Numbered from the stretch's first letter, positions 1-9,022 are shown. The stretch is 64,000 bases of DNA from Pseudonocardia sp. TRM90224 (GCF_021245725.1 NZ_JAJGSX010000003.1:310001-374000); one strand, 5' to 3'. The notes: generated from the letters alone by a model not told the origin. A program made the numbers and translations.

Positions 1-81
1 GTGCTCGTCCCGCTCACCCTCCGGGACGCGGTCGGCGCACCATCGGGAAAGCTGGTGGCGGGTCTCCTCGGGCACGGCCAT
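1..81 (-). CDS. N-terminal fragment of a DUF3024-like protein (runs off window start)
   Basis: Reading the minus strand from an ATG at 81, the frame stays open to the window edge and gives 27 residues starting MAVPEETRHQLSRWCADRVP. The RWCxxRVPE signature near the N-terminus is what I remember of small DUF3024-type proteins of unknown function. The gene is divergent from the peroxidase-related gene starting at 122, leaving about 40 bp between them, which argues against that neighbour starting at the upstream ATG at position 80. Only the N-terminus is visible, so the family call is tentative. Confidence 0.5.
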   Translation of the reverse strand, partial: MAVPEETRHQLSRWCADRVPEGERDEH

Positions 82-121
82 GGACAAATGGTGGCGCCTC
101 GAAGGACTACCGTCGACCGCT

Positions 122-703
122 ATGACGGAGCACCTGGTCAGCCGGTTCGGACACGTCGAGCTCGATGACATGCCGGACGATCTGCGAACGCGGATCGGCG
201 CCATCGTCGAGCGCTCGGGGTTCGTGCCGCACGTCTTCCTCGGGCTCGCGCGCAGGCCGGCCGAGCTGCGGGCGTTCATGGACTACCACGACGCGCTGAT
301 GGAGAAGGACGACGGGCTGAGCAAGGCCGAGCGCGAGCTGATCGTCGTCGCGACCTCCGGGGCGAACCACTGCACGTACTGCGTGGTGGCGCACGGCGCG
401 ATCCTGCGGATCCGGATGAAGGACGCGGAGATCGCCGACAAGGTCGCCACGAACCCGTGGGCGGTCGAGCTGAACGCCCGCGAGCGGGCCATCGTCGACC
501 TCGCCCTGCTGATCGCGACCGACTCGGCCGCGCTGACCGAGGCGGAGCTCGACGACGCCAGGCTGGCGGGCCTGTCCGACGACGAGATCTGGGACATCGG
601 GGCGATCACCGCGCTCTTCGCGATGTCCAACCGGCTCGCGCACCTGATGGCCCTGCGCCCCAATCCGGAGTTCTACCTGATGGGGCGGCTGCCGCGGAGC
701 TGA
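122..703 (+). CDS. peroxidase-related enzyme, AhpD/carboxymuconolactone decarboxylase family
   Basis: The 193-residue product carries the AhpD-type redox centre CTYCVVAHG (Cys84, Cys87 and His91 from this start), preceded by an acidic helix (SKAERELIVVA) that in AhpD-fold proteins supplies the proton relay. Family members reduce peroxides or handle reactive electrophiles through the Cys pair; the physiological substrate is not predictable. The length fits the uncharacterised peroxidase-related subfamily. I chose ATG 122 over the in-frame ATG at 80 because the latter overlaps the divergent gene at 1-81 and its extra residues do not look like the family. The stop is followed one base later by the GTG of the next gene, so the two are probably co-transcribed. 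Confidence 0.85.
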   Translation: MTEHLVSRFGHVELDDMPDDLRTRIGAIVERSGFVPHVFLGLARRPAELRAFMDYHDALMEKDDGLSKAERELIVVATSGANHCTYCVVAHGAILRIRMKDAEIADKVATNPWAVELNARERAIVDLALLIATDSAALTEAELDDARLAGLSDDEIWDIGAITALFAMSNRLAHLMALRPNPEFYLMGRLPRS

Positions 704-704
704 C

Positions 705-1334
705 GTGCCTCGTCGCAACCGGGTCGACCCCTTCGGCGACCTGCACGCCGTGCCGGAGCGCGGCATGTTCACCGGCAACCGCGGCTGCCTCGTGGACGAC
801 GCGGGAGAGCTGGTCCGCCACCATCGCGGCGACCTGTGGATCACGTGCGTCACGCGGTTCCGCGGCCGCCGGTTCGGCCTCGCCCGGCCGGGGCGGTGGA
901 CGCCGGTGTTCTTCCTCGACGACGCCGTCGCGCTCGCGGCGGGGCACCGGCCGTGCGGGGAGTGCCGCTACGGCGACTACCGCGCCTACCGCGACGCCGT
1001 GGCACGAGCCGTCGGGGCGCCGGCGCTCGCGGGCGACCTGAACCGCATGCTGGCGGCGGAACGGCTCCGCCGCGGTCGGTCCAGGCCCTATGACCTGGAC
1101 CGGGCCCGCGACCGCCGGACCTGGACGGGCACCGACCTGCCCGACGGCACCGTCGTCCACACCGACCGCCCCCGCCTGGTGCTGGGCGACCGGCTGCTCG
1201 CGTTCACGTTCGGCGGCTGGACGGACCCCGTCGCCCGTCCCACCGACCCGCTGACGGTACTGACCCCACCGACGTCCGTGGCGGCCCTGCGAAACGGCTT
1301 CGCGCCGACCCTGCACCCCTCGGCGCACCCCTGA
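705..1334 (+). CDS. conserved protein of unknown function, Cys-containing
   Basis: A 209-residue protein starting at GTG, one base after the stop of the AhpD-like gene and so likely translationally coupled. It has a conserved-looking N-terminus ([20 protein letters not shown]), a central [18 protein letters not shown] stretch whose closely spaced cysteines and surrounding residues recall the zinc-binding part of Ada-type proteins, and a C-terminal [14 protein letters not shown] motif. I recognise the pattern as a recurrent actinobacterial hypothetical but cannot name a function. There is no signal peptide or membrane segment, so it is cytoplasmic. Coupling to a redox enzyme suggests, without proving, a link to thiol or electrophile stress. 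Confidence 0.7.
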   Translation: MPRRNRVDPFGDLHAVPERGMFTGNRGCLVDDAGELVRHHRGDLWITCVTRFRGRRFGLARPGRWTPVFFLDDAVALAAGHRPCGECRYGDYRAYRDAVARAVGAPALAGDLNRMLAAERLRRGRSRPYDLDRARDRRTWTGTDLPDGTVVHTDRPRLVLGDRLLAFTFGGWTDPVARPTDPLTVLTPPTSVAALRNGFAPTLHPSAHP

Positions 1335-1337
1335 TCT

Positions 1338-1396
1338 CCCCACCGTTTTGGGTGGATGCGCGCCGAAAACGCGCGCATGTGCCCAAAACGGTGGGG
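1338..1396. terminator. bidirectional hairpin between convergent genes (CCCCACCGTTTTG family)
   Basis: Outer arms CCCCACCGTTTTGGG (1338-1352) and CCCAAAACGGTGGGG (1382-1396) are exactly complementary, and an inner stem ATGCGCGC/GCGCGCAT (1356-1363, 1371-1378) continues the fold. It sits between the convergent ends at 1334 and 1401. The same outer-arm sequence recurs at 20820-20879. Confidence 0.85.
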
Positions 1397-1400
1397 GGAT

Positions 1401-2165
1401 TCAGAGGACCTTCGAGAGGAAGGCCTTGGTGCGCTCGTGCTCCGGGTTCGTCAGCACCTGCTTCGGGTCGCCGGCCTCGACGATCCGGCCCTCGTCCATG
1501 AAGACGAGGGTGTCGCCGACCTCGCGGGCGAAGCCCATCTCGTGCGTGACGACGACCATCGTCATGCCGTCCTTCGCCAGCGCGCGCATGACGTCGAGCA
1601 CCTCGCCGACGAGCTCCGGGTCGAGCGCGGAGGTGGGCTCGTCGAAGAGCATCAGCCGCGGCTGCATGGCCAGCGCGCGGGCGATGGCGACCCGCTGCTG
1701 CTGTCCTCCGGAGAGCTGGGTGGGGTAGGAGTCGTACTTCTCCCCCAGCCCGACGCGGTCCAGCAGCTCGCACGCCCGCTTGCGGGCGGCCGCCTTCTGC
1801 TCGCGGCGGACCGTCCGCGGTGCCTCCATCACGTTCTCCGCGGCCGTCATGTGCGGGAACAGGTTGAAGCGCTGGAACACCATGCCGATGTCGCGCCGCT
1901 GCCGGGCGACCTCCGACTCGCGCAGCTCGTGCAGCTTGCCGCCGGCCTCGCGGTAGCCGATCAGCTCGCCGTTGACCCGCATCGTGCCCGAGTCGATCCG
2001 CTCGAGGTGGTTGATGCAGCGCAGGAACGTCGACTTGCCGGAGCCGGACGGACCGATCACGCAGGCGACCTCGCCCGGCATCACCCGCAGGTCGATGCCG
2101 TTGAGGACGTCGATCCGCCCGAAGCTCTTGTGCACGTCGAGCGCCTCGACCATGGGAACGGTCAT
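1401..2165 (-). CDS. polar amino-acid ABC transporter, ATP-binding protein
   Basis: A 254-residue ATPase with Walker A GPSGSGKS (residues 38-45), Q-loop region [18 protein letters not shown], signature LSGGQQQR, Walker [13 protein letters not shown] and the H-loop VTHEMGF. This is the GlnQ/HisP-type architecture that energises uptake of polar amino acids. The start ATG at 2165 overlaps the stop of the permease gene by ATGA, indicating translational coupling. Order on the minus strand is binding protein, permease, ATPase. The substrate (Glu/Gln, His, Arg or opine class) cannot be resolved from sequence alone. Confidence 0.93.
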   Translation of the reverse strand: MTVPMVEALDVHKSFGRIDVLNGIDLRVMPGEVACVIGPSGSGKSTFLRCINHLERIDSGTMRVNGELIGYREAGGKLHELRESEVARQRRDIGMVFQRFNLFPHMTAAENVMEAPRTVRREQKAAARKRACELLDRVGLGEKYDSYPTQLSGGQQQRVAIARALAMQPRLMLFDEPTSALDPELVGEVLDVMRALAKDGMTMVVVTHEMGFAREVGDTLVFMDEGRIVEAGDPKQVLTNPEHERTKAFLSKVL

Positions 2166-3076
2166 GCGACACCTGCCTCCCGGCGGGGGAACAGCCGCGG
2201 TCCGGGCTGGTTCCGGCTCATACCTCGCCCGAACCGGCGCTCGATGAATCCTTGCCCGACCGACAGCACGGACGTCAGTGCCAGGTACCAGGCGGCGGCG
2301 ACGATGAGCAGCGGGATGGTCTGGAAGTTCACCGAGTAGATCCGCTGCACCGAGGTCAGCAGCTCGAAGTAGCCGATCACGACGACGAGCGACGTGGTCT
2401 TCAACATCGAGATCGTCTCGTTGCCGGTCGGCGGGATGATCACCCGCATGGCCTGCGGGAGCACGATCCGCCGCAGCGTCTGCGCGCGCGAGAGGCCGAG
2501 CGCGCCGGCGGCCTCGCTCTGCCCCTCGTCGACCGACTGCAGCCCGCCGCGCACGATCTCGGCCATGTACGCGGCTTCGTTGAGCCCCAGCCCGAGCAGG
2601 CACGCCGCGAACTGGTTGATCAGCGTGTTCGTGTCGAACACGACGAACGACGGTCCGAACGGCACACCGAGCGAGAGCTGCGGGTAGAGCGCGGAGAGGA
2701 AGTTCCAGAACAGCAGCTGCGCGATGAGCGGCGTCCCGCGGAACAGCCAGATGTAGACCCCGGAGACGCTCGACAGCACCGGGTTGGGAGACAGCCGCAT
2801 GACGGCGAGCACGATGCCGCCGACGATGCCGATCACCATCGACAGCACCGTGAGGATCAGCGTGTTCTGCAGCCCGTTGAGCACGGGCGCCGAGAACAGG
2901 TACTGACCGACGACGGGCCACCGGAACCCGTCGTTGGTGATGATCGTGTTGACCAGCATCGCGGCCAGCACCGCGAGGACCGCGATCGCGAGCCAGCGAC
3001 CGGGGTGCCGGACCGGCACCGCCTTGATCGGCGGTGGGCGTTTCTTGTCGTCGAAGCTCGGTGCGGCGCCGGTCAC
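2162..3076 (-). CDS. amino-acid ABC transporter permease, His/Glu/Gln/Arg/opine family
   Basis: A 304-residue inner-membrane permease. After a basic, Pro-rich cytoplasmic start there is a membrane segment ([19 protein letters not shown]) and then the MetI-type core containing the EAA-like loop [21 protein letters not shown] that docks on the ATPase. It is longer at the N-terminus than minimal HisM/GlnP permeases, as is common in actinobacteria. It starts 3 nt after the stop of the binding-protein gene and overlaps the ATPase start, so the three genes form one operon. Confidence 0.92.
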   Translation of the reverse strand: MTGAAPSFDDKKRPPPIKAVPVRHPGRWLAIAVLAVLAAMLVNTIITNDGFRWPVVGQYLFSAPVLNGLQNTLILTVLSMVIGIVGGIVLAVMRLSPNPVLSSVSGVYIWLFRGTPLIAQLLFWNFLSALYPQLSLGVPFGPSFVVFDTNTLINQFAACLLGLGLNEAAYMAEIVRGGLQSVDEGQSEAAGALGLSRAQTLRRIVLPQAMRVIIPPTGNETISMLKTTSLVVVIGYFELLTSVQRIYSVNFQTIPLLIVAAAWYLALTSVLSVGQGFIERRFGRGMSRNQPGPRLFPRREAGVA

Positions 3077-3079
3077 GGA

Positions 3080-4018
3080 TCAGCTCGCCACTGCGGGGTT
3101 GACGGCGACATCGGCCTCCGTGATGGCCCCGGCTGCGCCGTTCCACTTGTCGAGGATCGACTTGTAGGTGCCGTCCTTGATCAGGGCCTGCACCGCGCCC
3201 TGGATCGCCTTCGAGTACTCACCCTTGTTCTTGCCGATCACGATGCCGTAGGGCGAGGTGGCGTACGGCTTGCCGACGACCTCGACGGCGTTGTTGGTCT
3301 GCTTGACCGCGTAGGCGACGACGGGGGAGTCGGCGAGCATGCCGACGATCCGGTTCGAGGTCAGCGCCAGCGTGACGTCGGTCTGCTGCTGCAGCTCGGT
3401 GATGGCGATCGGCGGCTGACCGCCGTCGGTGCACGCCTTGTTCTTCTCGACGATCTCCTCGGCCTGCGTCGTGCCGGCCTGCACACCGATGGCCTTGCCG
3501 CACAGCTTCTCTGGGTCGAGCTTCTCCGGGTTGCCCGGCTTCACGCCGAGGCTGGTGCCCGCCGAGTAGTAGCTGATCATGTCGACGGTCTTGATCCGCT
3601 CGGCGTTCACCGAGAACGACGAGATCGCGGCCTCGTACTTGTCGCCCTCGACGCCGGGGATGATCCCGGAGAACTGGCTGTTCTCGAACTTGGCCTCGAG
3701 GCCGAGCTTCTGCGAGACCGCGCGGGCGATCTCGACGTCCATGCCGATGATGGTGGTGCCATCGGTGTCGGTGAACTCGTTCGGCGGGTAGGACGCGTCG
3801 GTGCCCCAGGTGAGCGTGCCATCGCTGGCGAAGTTGGCCGGGACGAGCTTGGCGAGCGCGTCGTCCTTGGCCACGGCAGAGCCGGCCGCGGTCGGCGCGG
3901 CGCCGGGGGCCGTGGTGCCGCCGCTGCCGTCACCGCCCGCGCTGCAGCCTGCGAGCACGGACACGGCGAGCGCTGCGCCGGCCAGCGCGGCCGGCAGAGA
4001 GCGAGTACTGACGTGCAC
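3080..4018 (-). CDS. amino-acid ABC transporter substrate-binding lipoprotein
   Basis: A 312-residue family-3 periplasmic-type binding protein. I place the start at GTG 4018 because GGAGG (4025-4029) lies 6 nt upstream and the product then begins with a compact lipoprotein signal ending in the lipobox LAGC; an open frame continues to 4063 but without a comparable ribosome site. After the lipid-anchored Cys comes a Ser/Gly/Thr-rich tether and then the two-lobe domain with [11 protein letters not shown] and [15 protein letters not shown], typical of amino-acid binders. First gene of the transporter operon; the encoded protein delivers substrate to the permease from the outer face of the membrane. 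Confidence 0.92.
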   Translation of the reverse strand: MHVSTRSLPAALAGAALAVSVLAGCSAGGDGSGGTTAPGAAPTAAGSAVAKDDALAKLVPANFASDGTLTWGTDASYPPNEFTDTDGTTIIGMDVEIARAVSQKLGLEAKFENSQFSGIIPGVEGDKYEAAISSFSVNAERIKTVDMISYYSAGTSLGVKPGNPEKLDPEKLCGKAIGVQAGTTQAEEIVEKNKACTDGGQPPIAITELQQQTDVTLALTSNRIVGMLADSPVVAYAVKQTNNAVEVVGKPYATSPYGIVIGKNKGEYSKAIQGAVQALIKDGTYKSILDKWNGAAGAITEADVAVNPAVAS

Positions 4019-4102
4019 GACAAACCTCCGAACGGGAACGGGAGTACGCGGGGATGCTGCCACCTCGCCGGCGATTGGACATCCTTTGGACGGTCACCGT
4101 TA

Positions 4103-4114
4103 CGTGACGTCACG
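4103..4114. promoter_or_regulatory. 12-bp perfect palindrome upstream of amino-acid importer operon
   Basis: CGTGACGTCACG is an exact palindrome about 85 bp upstream of the GTG of the binding-protein gene, in the intergenic region shared with the divergent gene at 4229. Position and symmetry suit a repressor or activator operator, but I cannot assign a regulator. Confidence 0.35.
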
Positions 4115-4228
4115 CTCGGTAGTTCCGGTGACTCCACGTGTGACAGATGTGTCGAGACGGGGTACAGGGGAACCAGGACGTGCCGAACGAGCGTTGGCAC
4201 GATGAACGCCCGATCCAGGAGGACCGCA

Positions 4229-4543
4229 ATGCCCATGTTGAGGAAACTGGCCGTGCTCGCCACCGCCGCGGAGGCCGCCCGCCGCTACGCACGGGCGAAC
4301 CCCGACAAGGCGGGCAAGCTGCTCGACCAAGCGGCGACCTTCGTCGACAAGCAGACGAAGGGCAAGTACCGCACCCAGATCGACGGGGTCGCGCGCAAGG
4401 CGAAGGGGGTCGCCGGCATCCCCAACACGCCGGGCAACGGCTACACGCAGGGCTACGAGAACAACGCGGGCTTCGGCAAGACGACCGAGTACAGCACCCC
4501 GCAGCCGCCCAAGCCCTCGCCGCACCAGCAGCCGAACCCCTGA
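4229..4543 (+). CDS. small MT0933-like antitoxin-family protein
   Basis: A 104-residue protein starting at ATG 4229 with AGGAGG at 4217-4222 as ribosome site. The N-terminal half (RKLAVLATAAEAARRYARANPDKAGK and the following FVDKQTKGKY segment) matches what I remember of the small MT0933-type 'antitoxin' family. The C-terminal 40 residues are Gly/Asn/Gln/Pro-rich and probably disordered. No toxin gene lies next to it, so a toxin-antitoxin role is doubtful. A hairpin terminator follows directly. Confidence 0.75.
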   Translation: MPMLRKLAVLATAAEAARRYARANPDKAGKLLDQAATFVDKQTKGKYRTQIDGVARKAKGVAGIPNTPGNGYTQGYENNAGFGKTTEYSTPQPPKPSPHQQPNP

Positions 4544-4562
4544 ACCGAACCACTGAGCCGGC

Positions 4563-4594
4563 GTCACGGAGGGGGCAGCTGCTCCCTCCGTGAC
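4563..4594 (+). terminator. hairpin terminator after the MT0933-like gene
   Basis: GTCACGGAGGG (4563-4573) pairs with CCCTCCGTGAC (4584-4594). It lies 20 bp after the stop at 4543 and before the 13-bp tandem repeat, separating this gene from the dehydrogenase operon. Confidence 0.75.
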
Positions 4595-4602
4595 AACTTC
4601 TT

Positions 4603-4664
4603 CGTGACGACCGCTCGTGACGACCGCTCGTGACGACCGCTCGTGACGACCGCTCGTGACGATA
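4603..4664 (+). repeat. 13-bp tandem repeat upstream of the 2-oxoacid dehydrogenase operon
   Basis: Four identical, directly adjacent copies of CGTGACGACCGCT (4603-4654) are followed by a partial fifth copy (CGTGACGA, 4655-4662). There are no spacers, so this is not a CRISPR array. It ends about 145 bp before the E1 alpha start. It could be an array of regulator sites or simple slippage; the sequence alone cannot decide. Confidence 0.85.
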
Positions 4665-4808
4665 CTGACGGTCCCCGCACGCCTCTCCGCATGCCAGGAT
4701 GCACATGAGCGCCGGCCGGCGGTCGCCTACCCGGCACCGCCCGACCGACGAGCCCGCCCCGCGGCGGTCACGAGCCGGTCGCGGGCCCTGCGAGCAGAGG
4801 AGGCAGCT

Positions 4809-6029
4809 GTGTCCGTCCCGCATGCGTGGACGCCGCCGACATCGGTCGATGCGCCCACCCCGACTCCCGAACAGGTCGTCGCCGGCCTGAAGGGCACCGA
4901 CGAGGGCGGCCCCGACCTCGTGCAACTGCTGACTCCCGAAGGCGAGCGGGTCAGCGATCCCCGCTTCGACGGGTACGCGGCCGATGTCGACGTCGAGTCG
5001 CTCAAGGCGCTCTACCGCGACATGGTGCTCGTGCGCAGGTTCGACCGCGAGGGCAACGCGTTGCAGCGGCAGGGCCAGGTGGGCATCTGGGTCCCGCTGC
5101 TCGGCCAGGAAGCCGCGCAGATCGGCGCCGGCCGCGCGATGCAGCCCCAGGACATGGCGTTCCCCTCCTACCGCGAGCACGGCGTGGCGTGGACGCGCGA
5201 CATCGACCCCGTCGACCTCATCGGGATCTTCCGTGGCACCGATCACGGCAGCTGGGACCCGAAGGAGAAGCGGTTCCACTACTACACGATCGTCATCGGC
5301 AACCAGTGCCTCAACGCCACCGGCTACGCCATGGGCCAGAAGTTCGAGTCCAAGGTCGGTGAGGGCGCCGACGCCGAGGCCACGATCTGCTTCTTCGGCG
5401 ACGGCGCGACCAGCCAGGGCGACGTGCACGAGGGGTTCGTCTGGTCGTCGGTGTACGACGCGCCCGTCGTCTTCTACTGCCAGAACAACCAGTGGGCGAT
5501 CTCCGAGCCGAACGAGCGCCAGACCCGCGTCCCGCTCTACAAGCGCGCGCAGGGCTACGGCTTCCCCGGCATCCGCGTCGACGGCAACGACGTGCTCGCC
5601 TGTCTCGCCGTCACCCGCTGGGCGCTCGAGGAATGCCGCACCGGCAACGGGCCCGTGCTGATCGAGGCGTTCACCTATCGGATGGACGCGCACACCACGT
5701 CCGACGACCCGTCCCGCTACCGGCTCGCCGACGAGCTGGAGCTGTGGAAGCTGAAGGACCCGATCGAGCGGGTCAGGGTGAACCTCGTGCGCCAGCACGG
5801 CGTCGAGCAGGAGTTCTTCGACTCCGTGCAGGCCGAGTCGGACGAGCTCGCCGTCCGGTTCCGCGACCACTGCGTGAACCTGCCGCAGCCGGCGCCCGAC
5901 CGGATGTTCTCCCAGGTCTACGCGGAGGGCTCGCCGAACATCGACGCTCAGCGCGAGGCGTACCTCGCGTACCACTCTTCATTCGATACCGAAGGATCGC
6001 TTGCGGGTCCGAGCATCGAGGGGGCGTGA
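4809..6029 (+). CDS. bkdA: 2-oxoacid dehydrogenase complex E1 component, alpha subunit
   Basis: A 406-residue thiamine-diphosphate-dependent decarboxylase subunit. The ThDP/Mg signature GDGATSQGD starts at residue 197 and ends in NN at 226-227, the family spacing. The segment GIWVPLLGQEAAQIG and the Ser-rich loop YRMDAHTTSDDPSRYR (phosphorylation-loop region in eukaryotic homologues) are also typical. Start GTG 4809 is preceded by GAGGAGG; an open frame extends back to 4656 through the tandem repeat but has no such site. The closest match I know is the mycobacterial three-gene set described as either pdhABC or the branched-chain bkdABC, so substrate (branched-chain 2-oxoacid versus pyruvate) is inferred. 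First gene of the operon. Confidence 0.9.
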   Translation: MSVPHAWTPPTSVDAPTPTPEQVVAGLKGTDEGGPDLVQLLTPEGERVSDPRFDGYAADVDVESLKALYRDMVLVRRFDREGNALQRQGQVGIWVPLLGQEAAQIGAGRAMQPQDMAFPSYREHGVAWTRDIDPVDLIGIFRGTDHGSWDPKEKRFHYYTIVIGNQCLNATGYAMGQKFESKVGEGADAEATICFFGDGATSQGDVHEGFVWSSVYDAPVVFYCQNNQWAISEPNERQTRVPLYKRAQGYGFPGIRVDGNDVLACLAVTRWALEECRTGNGPVLIEAFTYRMDAHTTSDDPSRYRLADELELWKLKDPIERVRVNLVRQHGVEQEFFDSVQAESDELAVRFRDHCVNLPQPAPDRMFSQVYAEGSPNIDAQREAYLAYHSSFDTEGSLAGPSIEGA

Positions 6030-6030
6030 G

Positions 6031-7005
6031 ATGACCAGGTTGACGATCTCGAAGGCGATCAACGACGGGTTGCGCGCCGCGATGGAGCGCGATTCCAAGG
6101 TCATCGTGATGGGGGAGGACGTCGGCAAGCTCGGCGGCGTCTACCGCGTCACCGACGGGCTGCTGAAGGACTTCGGCGAGCAGCGTGTGCTCGACACCCC
6201 GCTCGCCGAGTCGGGGATCATCGGCACGGCCGTCGGGCTCGCGATCCGCGGGTTCCGGCCGGTATGCGAGATCCAGTTCGACGGCTTCGTCTTCCCCGGG
6301 TACGACCAGATCGTCTCCCAGCTCGCCAAGCTGCACTTCCGCACGCAGGGCAAGGTGCGGATGCCGGTGGTCGTCCGGATCCCGTTCGGCGGCGGCATCG
6401 GCGCGGTCGAGCACCACAGCGAGTCGCCCGAGGCGCTGTTCGCGCACGTCGCAGGCCTGAAGGTGGTGGCCTGCTCGAACCCCGCCGACGCCTACTGGAT
6501 GATCCAGCAGGCGATCGCGAGCGACGACCCCGTGATCTTCTTCGAGCCGAAGCGCCGGTACTGGGAGAAGGCCGAGGTCGATCTCGATTCGGAGCCGCCG
6601 CCGCTGTTCTCGTCGAGGGTCGCCCGCAAGGGCTCGACGCTCACGCTGGTCAGCTACGGCGCACCGCTCAAGACCTGTCTGGAAGCCGCGACGGCCGCAG
6701 AGGCCGACGGACACGACCTCGAGGTGATCGACCTGCGCACGCTCTCACCGCTCGACCTCGGCCCCGTCGCCGAATCGGTCCGGCGCACCGGCCGGCTCGT
6801 CGTCGTCGCGGAGGCGCCGCCCGAGACGTCGGTCGCCGCCGAGGTCGCGGCCCGCATCCAGGAGGAGTGCTTCCACTCGCTGGAGGCGCCGGTGATCAGG
6901 GTGACCGGCTTCGACGTGCCCTACCCGCCGTCGAAGTGCGAGGACGACTTCCTGCCCGACCTCGACCGCATCCTCGACGGCGTCGACCGCTCGATGGCCT
7001 GGTGA
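6031..7005 (+). CDS. bkdB: 2-oxoacid dehydrogenase complex E1 component, beta subunit
   Basis: A 324-residue protein beginning one base after the alpha-subunit stop. It shows the beta-subunit hallmarks VMGEDVGKLGGVYRVTDGL and DTPLAESGIIGTAVGLAIRG, in which the conserved Glu activates ThDP, and the C-terminal transketolase domain with DLRTLSPLDLG. Together with the alpha subunit it forms the alpha2beta2 E1 that decarboxylates a 2-oxoacid and transfers the acyl group to lipoyl-E2. The near-zero spacing implies translational coupling. Confidence 0.93.
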   Translation: MTRLTISKAINDGLRAAMERDSKVIVMGEDVGKLGGVYRVTDGLLKDFGEQRVLDTPLAESGIIGTAVGLAIRGFRPVCEIQFDGFVFPGYDQIVSQLAKLHFRTQGKVRMPVVVRIPFGGGIGAVEHHSESPEALFAHVAGLKVVACSNPADAYWMIQQAIASDDPVIFFEPKRRYWEKAEVDLDSEPPPLFSSRVARKGSTLTLVSYGAPLKTCLEAATAAEADGHDLEVIDLRTLSPLDLGPVAESVRRTGRLVVVAEAPPETSVAAEVAARIQEECFHSLEAPVIRVTGFDVPYPPSKCEDDFLPDLDRILDGVDRSMAW

Positions 7006-7011
7006 CCGCAG

Positions 7012-8367
7012 ATGCGTAGAGAGTTCGCCATGCCCGACGTCGGTGAGGGGCTCACCGAGGCCGAGGTCGTCACGTGGCACGTCGGCCCCGGCGACACCGT
7101 CACGGTCAACCAGATCTTCGCGGAGATCGAGACGGCGAAGGCCGTGGTCGAGCTGCCCTCGCCGTGGGCGGGCAAGGTCGACGCGCTGCTCGTCGAGACC
7201 GGCCGGACCGTCGACGTCGGCACCCCGATCATCGCCATCGAGACCGCCGAGGCCGGTGCGCCCGCGGCGACTGCAGCTCATGCGGCTGCTCCTGCGGCCG
7301 ACGACGAGGCCGTCGCCAACCTCGTCGGCTACGGCCCGCGGGCCGGTTCGGTCACCCGCAGGGCCCGGCGCGGCGCATCGGCAGCGCCACCGCAGGCGGC
7401 CCCGCCGACGCCCGCTGCTCCCGCCCCGGCTCCCGAGCCCGTCGCGGCCCCGGCAGCGAGCACGACGAACGGCAACGGCTCGGGCGCGCCGTCCGACGCG
7501 GTCCCGCTCGCGAAGCCACCGGTGCGCAAGCTGGCCAAGGACCTCGGGATCGACCTGCGTGCCGTCACCGGGAGCGGTGCCGGCGGCGTGATCACCCGCG
7601 CCGACCTCGAGGCGCACACCTCCGCCCCCGCCGCTCCACAGCGCGCGGCGGCGTCCGTCGGTCGGTCCGGCGGCGAGCGGCGCGAGCCGATCCGCGGGGT
7701 CCGCAAGGCCACCGCGGCGGCCGTGGTGAGCAGCGCGTTCACCGCTCCGCACGTCACCGAGTTCCTCGCGGTCGACGTGACGGAGACGATGGCGCTGCGC
7801 GACCGCCTGCGGGCCACGCGGGAGTACCGCGACGTCAAGCTGACGCCGCTGGCGTTCGTGGCGAAGGCCGTGTGCCTCGCCGCTGCGCGCACCCCCGACA
7901 TCAACGCGCGGTGGGACGAGGCCGCAGGCGAGATCGTCTACTACGACCACGTCCAGCTGGGGATCGCTGCGGCGACCCCGCGCGGGCTGATCGTCCCGAA
8001 GATCCGCGATGCCGACACGTTGAACCTGCTGGAGCTCGCCGGTGCGCTCTCGGAGCTCACAGACACCGCGCGGGCCGGCAAGACGGCGCCCGCGGAGCTC
8101 ACCAACGGCACGTTCACGATCACGAACATCGGGGTGTTCGGCGTCGACACGGGCACGCCGATCCTCAATCCCGGTGAGGCCGCGATCCTGGCCGTCGGCG
8201 CGATCAAGCAGACACCGTGGGTCGTCGACGGCGAGCTCGCGGTCCGGACGGTCTGCCAGCTCTCGCTCTCCTTCGACCACCGGCTGGTCGACGGCGAGCA
8301 GGGCTCGATCTTCCTCTCCGACGTCGGGAAGCTGCTGACGGATCCTGGACTCGCGCTCACCTGGTGA
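7012..8367 (+). CDS. bkdC: 2-oxoacid dehydrogenase complex E2, dihydrolipoyl acyltransferase
   Basis: A 451-residue E2. Residues 1-80 form one lipoyl domain with the lipoylated Lys43 in ETAKAVV. An Ala/Pro-rich linker follows, then a peripheral-subunit-binding domain (VRKLAKDLGIDL...GSGAGGVITRADLEAH), a second linker and the catalytic domain ending in DHRLVDG, where His423 and Asp427 are the catalytic pair. No E3 (lipoamide dehydrogenase) gene is adjacent, so E3 must be encoded elsewhere. It starts 6 nt after the E1 beta stop and completes the operon. Confidence 0.93.
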   Translation: MRREFAMPDVGEGLTEAEVVTWHVGPGDTVTVNQIFAEIETAKAVVELPSPWAGKVDALLVETGRTVDVGTPIIAIETAEAGAPAATAAHAAAPAADDEAVANLVGYGPRAGSVTRRARRGASAAPPQAAPPTPAAPAPAPEPVAAPAASTTNGNGSGAPSDAVPLAKPPVRKLAKDLGIDLRAVTGSGAGGVITRADLEAHTSAPAAPQRAAASVGRSGGERREPIRGVRKATAAAVVSSAFTAPHVTEFLAVDVTETMALRDRLRATREYRDVKLTPLAFVAKAVCLAAARTPDINARWDEAAGEIVYYDHVQLGIAAATPRGLIVPKIRDADTLNLLELAGALSELTDTARAGKTAPAELTNGTFTITNIGVFGVDTGTPILNPGEAAILAVGAIKQTPWVVDGELAVRTVCQLSLSFDHRLVDGEQGSIFLSDVGKLLTDPGLALTW

Positions 8368-8424
8368 CACCGAGTCGTGACCCGATGACGGGAGCACGAA
8401 CGGCATCTCGCGCGTTACACATGT

Positions 8425-8904
8425 ATGCCGTTCGTTCTCCTGTACCTCGTCGTCGAGATCGTCGCGCTCGTAGCGCTCGGGTCGACGATCGGTCTGTGGT
8501 GGACGCTCCTGGTGCTGCTCGGCGGATCGGTTGTCGGGCTGTGGCTCGCGCGCCGGGAGGGCGTCCGCGCGGCGCAGGCCATCGCCGAGGCGATGTCGAA
8601 CCGGAAGGTGGCCCACGCCGAGCTCACCGACGGGCTGCTGGTCGCCGCGAGCGGCGTGCTGCTGTTCGTCCCGGGGCTGGTCACCGACCTCGCCGGGCTC
8701 TTGCTCCTGCTCCCGCCGGTGCGTGCGATCGTCCGGCGCCGGCTGGTGCGGGCCGCGGAGGAGCGTGCTCCTGAGCTGCGCACCGCCCGGATCCGCTCGG
8801 GCGCGACGATCGTCGAGGGCGACGTCGTCGCCGACGACCGTTCCACCGCGCACCCCGTGATCGAGGGTGTTGTCGTGCAGAAGCGCGACTCGGGCCCGGC
8901 CTGA
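8425..8904 (+). CDS. fxsA: FxsA family membrane protein
   Basis: A 159-residue protein with two N-terminal membrane segments (PFVLLYLVVEIVALVALG and the following WWTLLVLLGGSVVGLWLA), a polar loop with SNRKVAHAELTDGLL, and a third hydrophobic stretch GVLLFVPGLVTDLAGLLLLLPP followed by a basic, Arg-rich cytoplasmic tail. This is the FxsA layout; in E. coli the protein was found as a factor affecting phage exclusion, and its normal function is unknown. It starts 57 bp after the E2 gene, in the same direction, and may be read through from it. Confidence 0.88.
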   Translation: MPFVLLYLVVEIVALVALGSTIGLWWTLLVLLGGSVVGLWLARREGVRAAQAIAEAMSNRKVAHAELTDGLLVAASGVLLFVPGLVTDLAGLLLLLPPVRAIVRRRLVRAAEERAPELRTARIRSGATIVEGDVVADDRSTAHPVIEGVVVQKRDSGPA

Positions 8905-8933
8905 GCGCACCCCGAGGCAGCGCCGGTTGGGGA

Positions 8934-8974
8934 GGGCAGGAAAGCCACTTTCCTGCCCTTGCGTGCGGAACGCA
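8934..8974. terminator. tandem hairpins between convergent genes (CAGGAAAGCCACTTTCCTG family)
   Basis: GGGCAGGAAAG (8934-8944) pairs with CTTTCCTGCCC (8948-8958) across a CCA loop; a second short stem TGCGT/ACGCA follows (about 8960-8974). It lies between convergent stops at 8904 and 9023. A related double hairpin occurs at 33376-33416, with the identical 19-nt core. Confidence 0.8.
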
Positions 8975-9022
8975 CACATCCCGGCCGGCCACCACGGTCT
9001 GGGGCGGACGCGTCGGCGCTGT

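Noticed and set aside
2252..4228. Long plus-strand open frame leading into the small MT0933-like gene
   Set aside because: It is antisense to the ABC permease and binding-protein genes; only the last 315 nt, behind AGGAGG, read as a real protein.
4229..4543. Toxin-antitoxin pair
   Set aside because: No toxin-like gene flanks the MT0933-like gene; only the family name suggests it.
4603..4664. Possible CRISPR-like array
   Set aside because: The units are directly adjacent with no spacers and are only 13 bp long; no cas genes are near.
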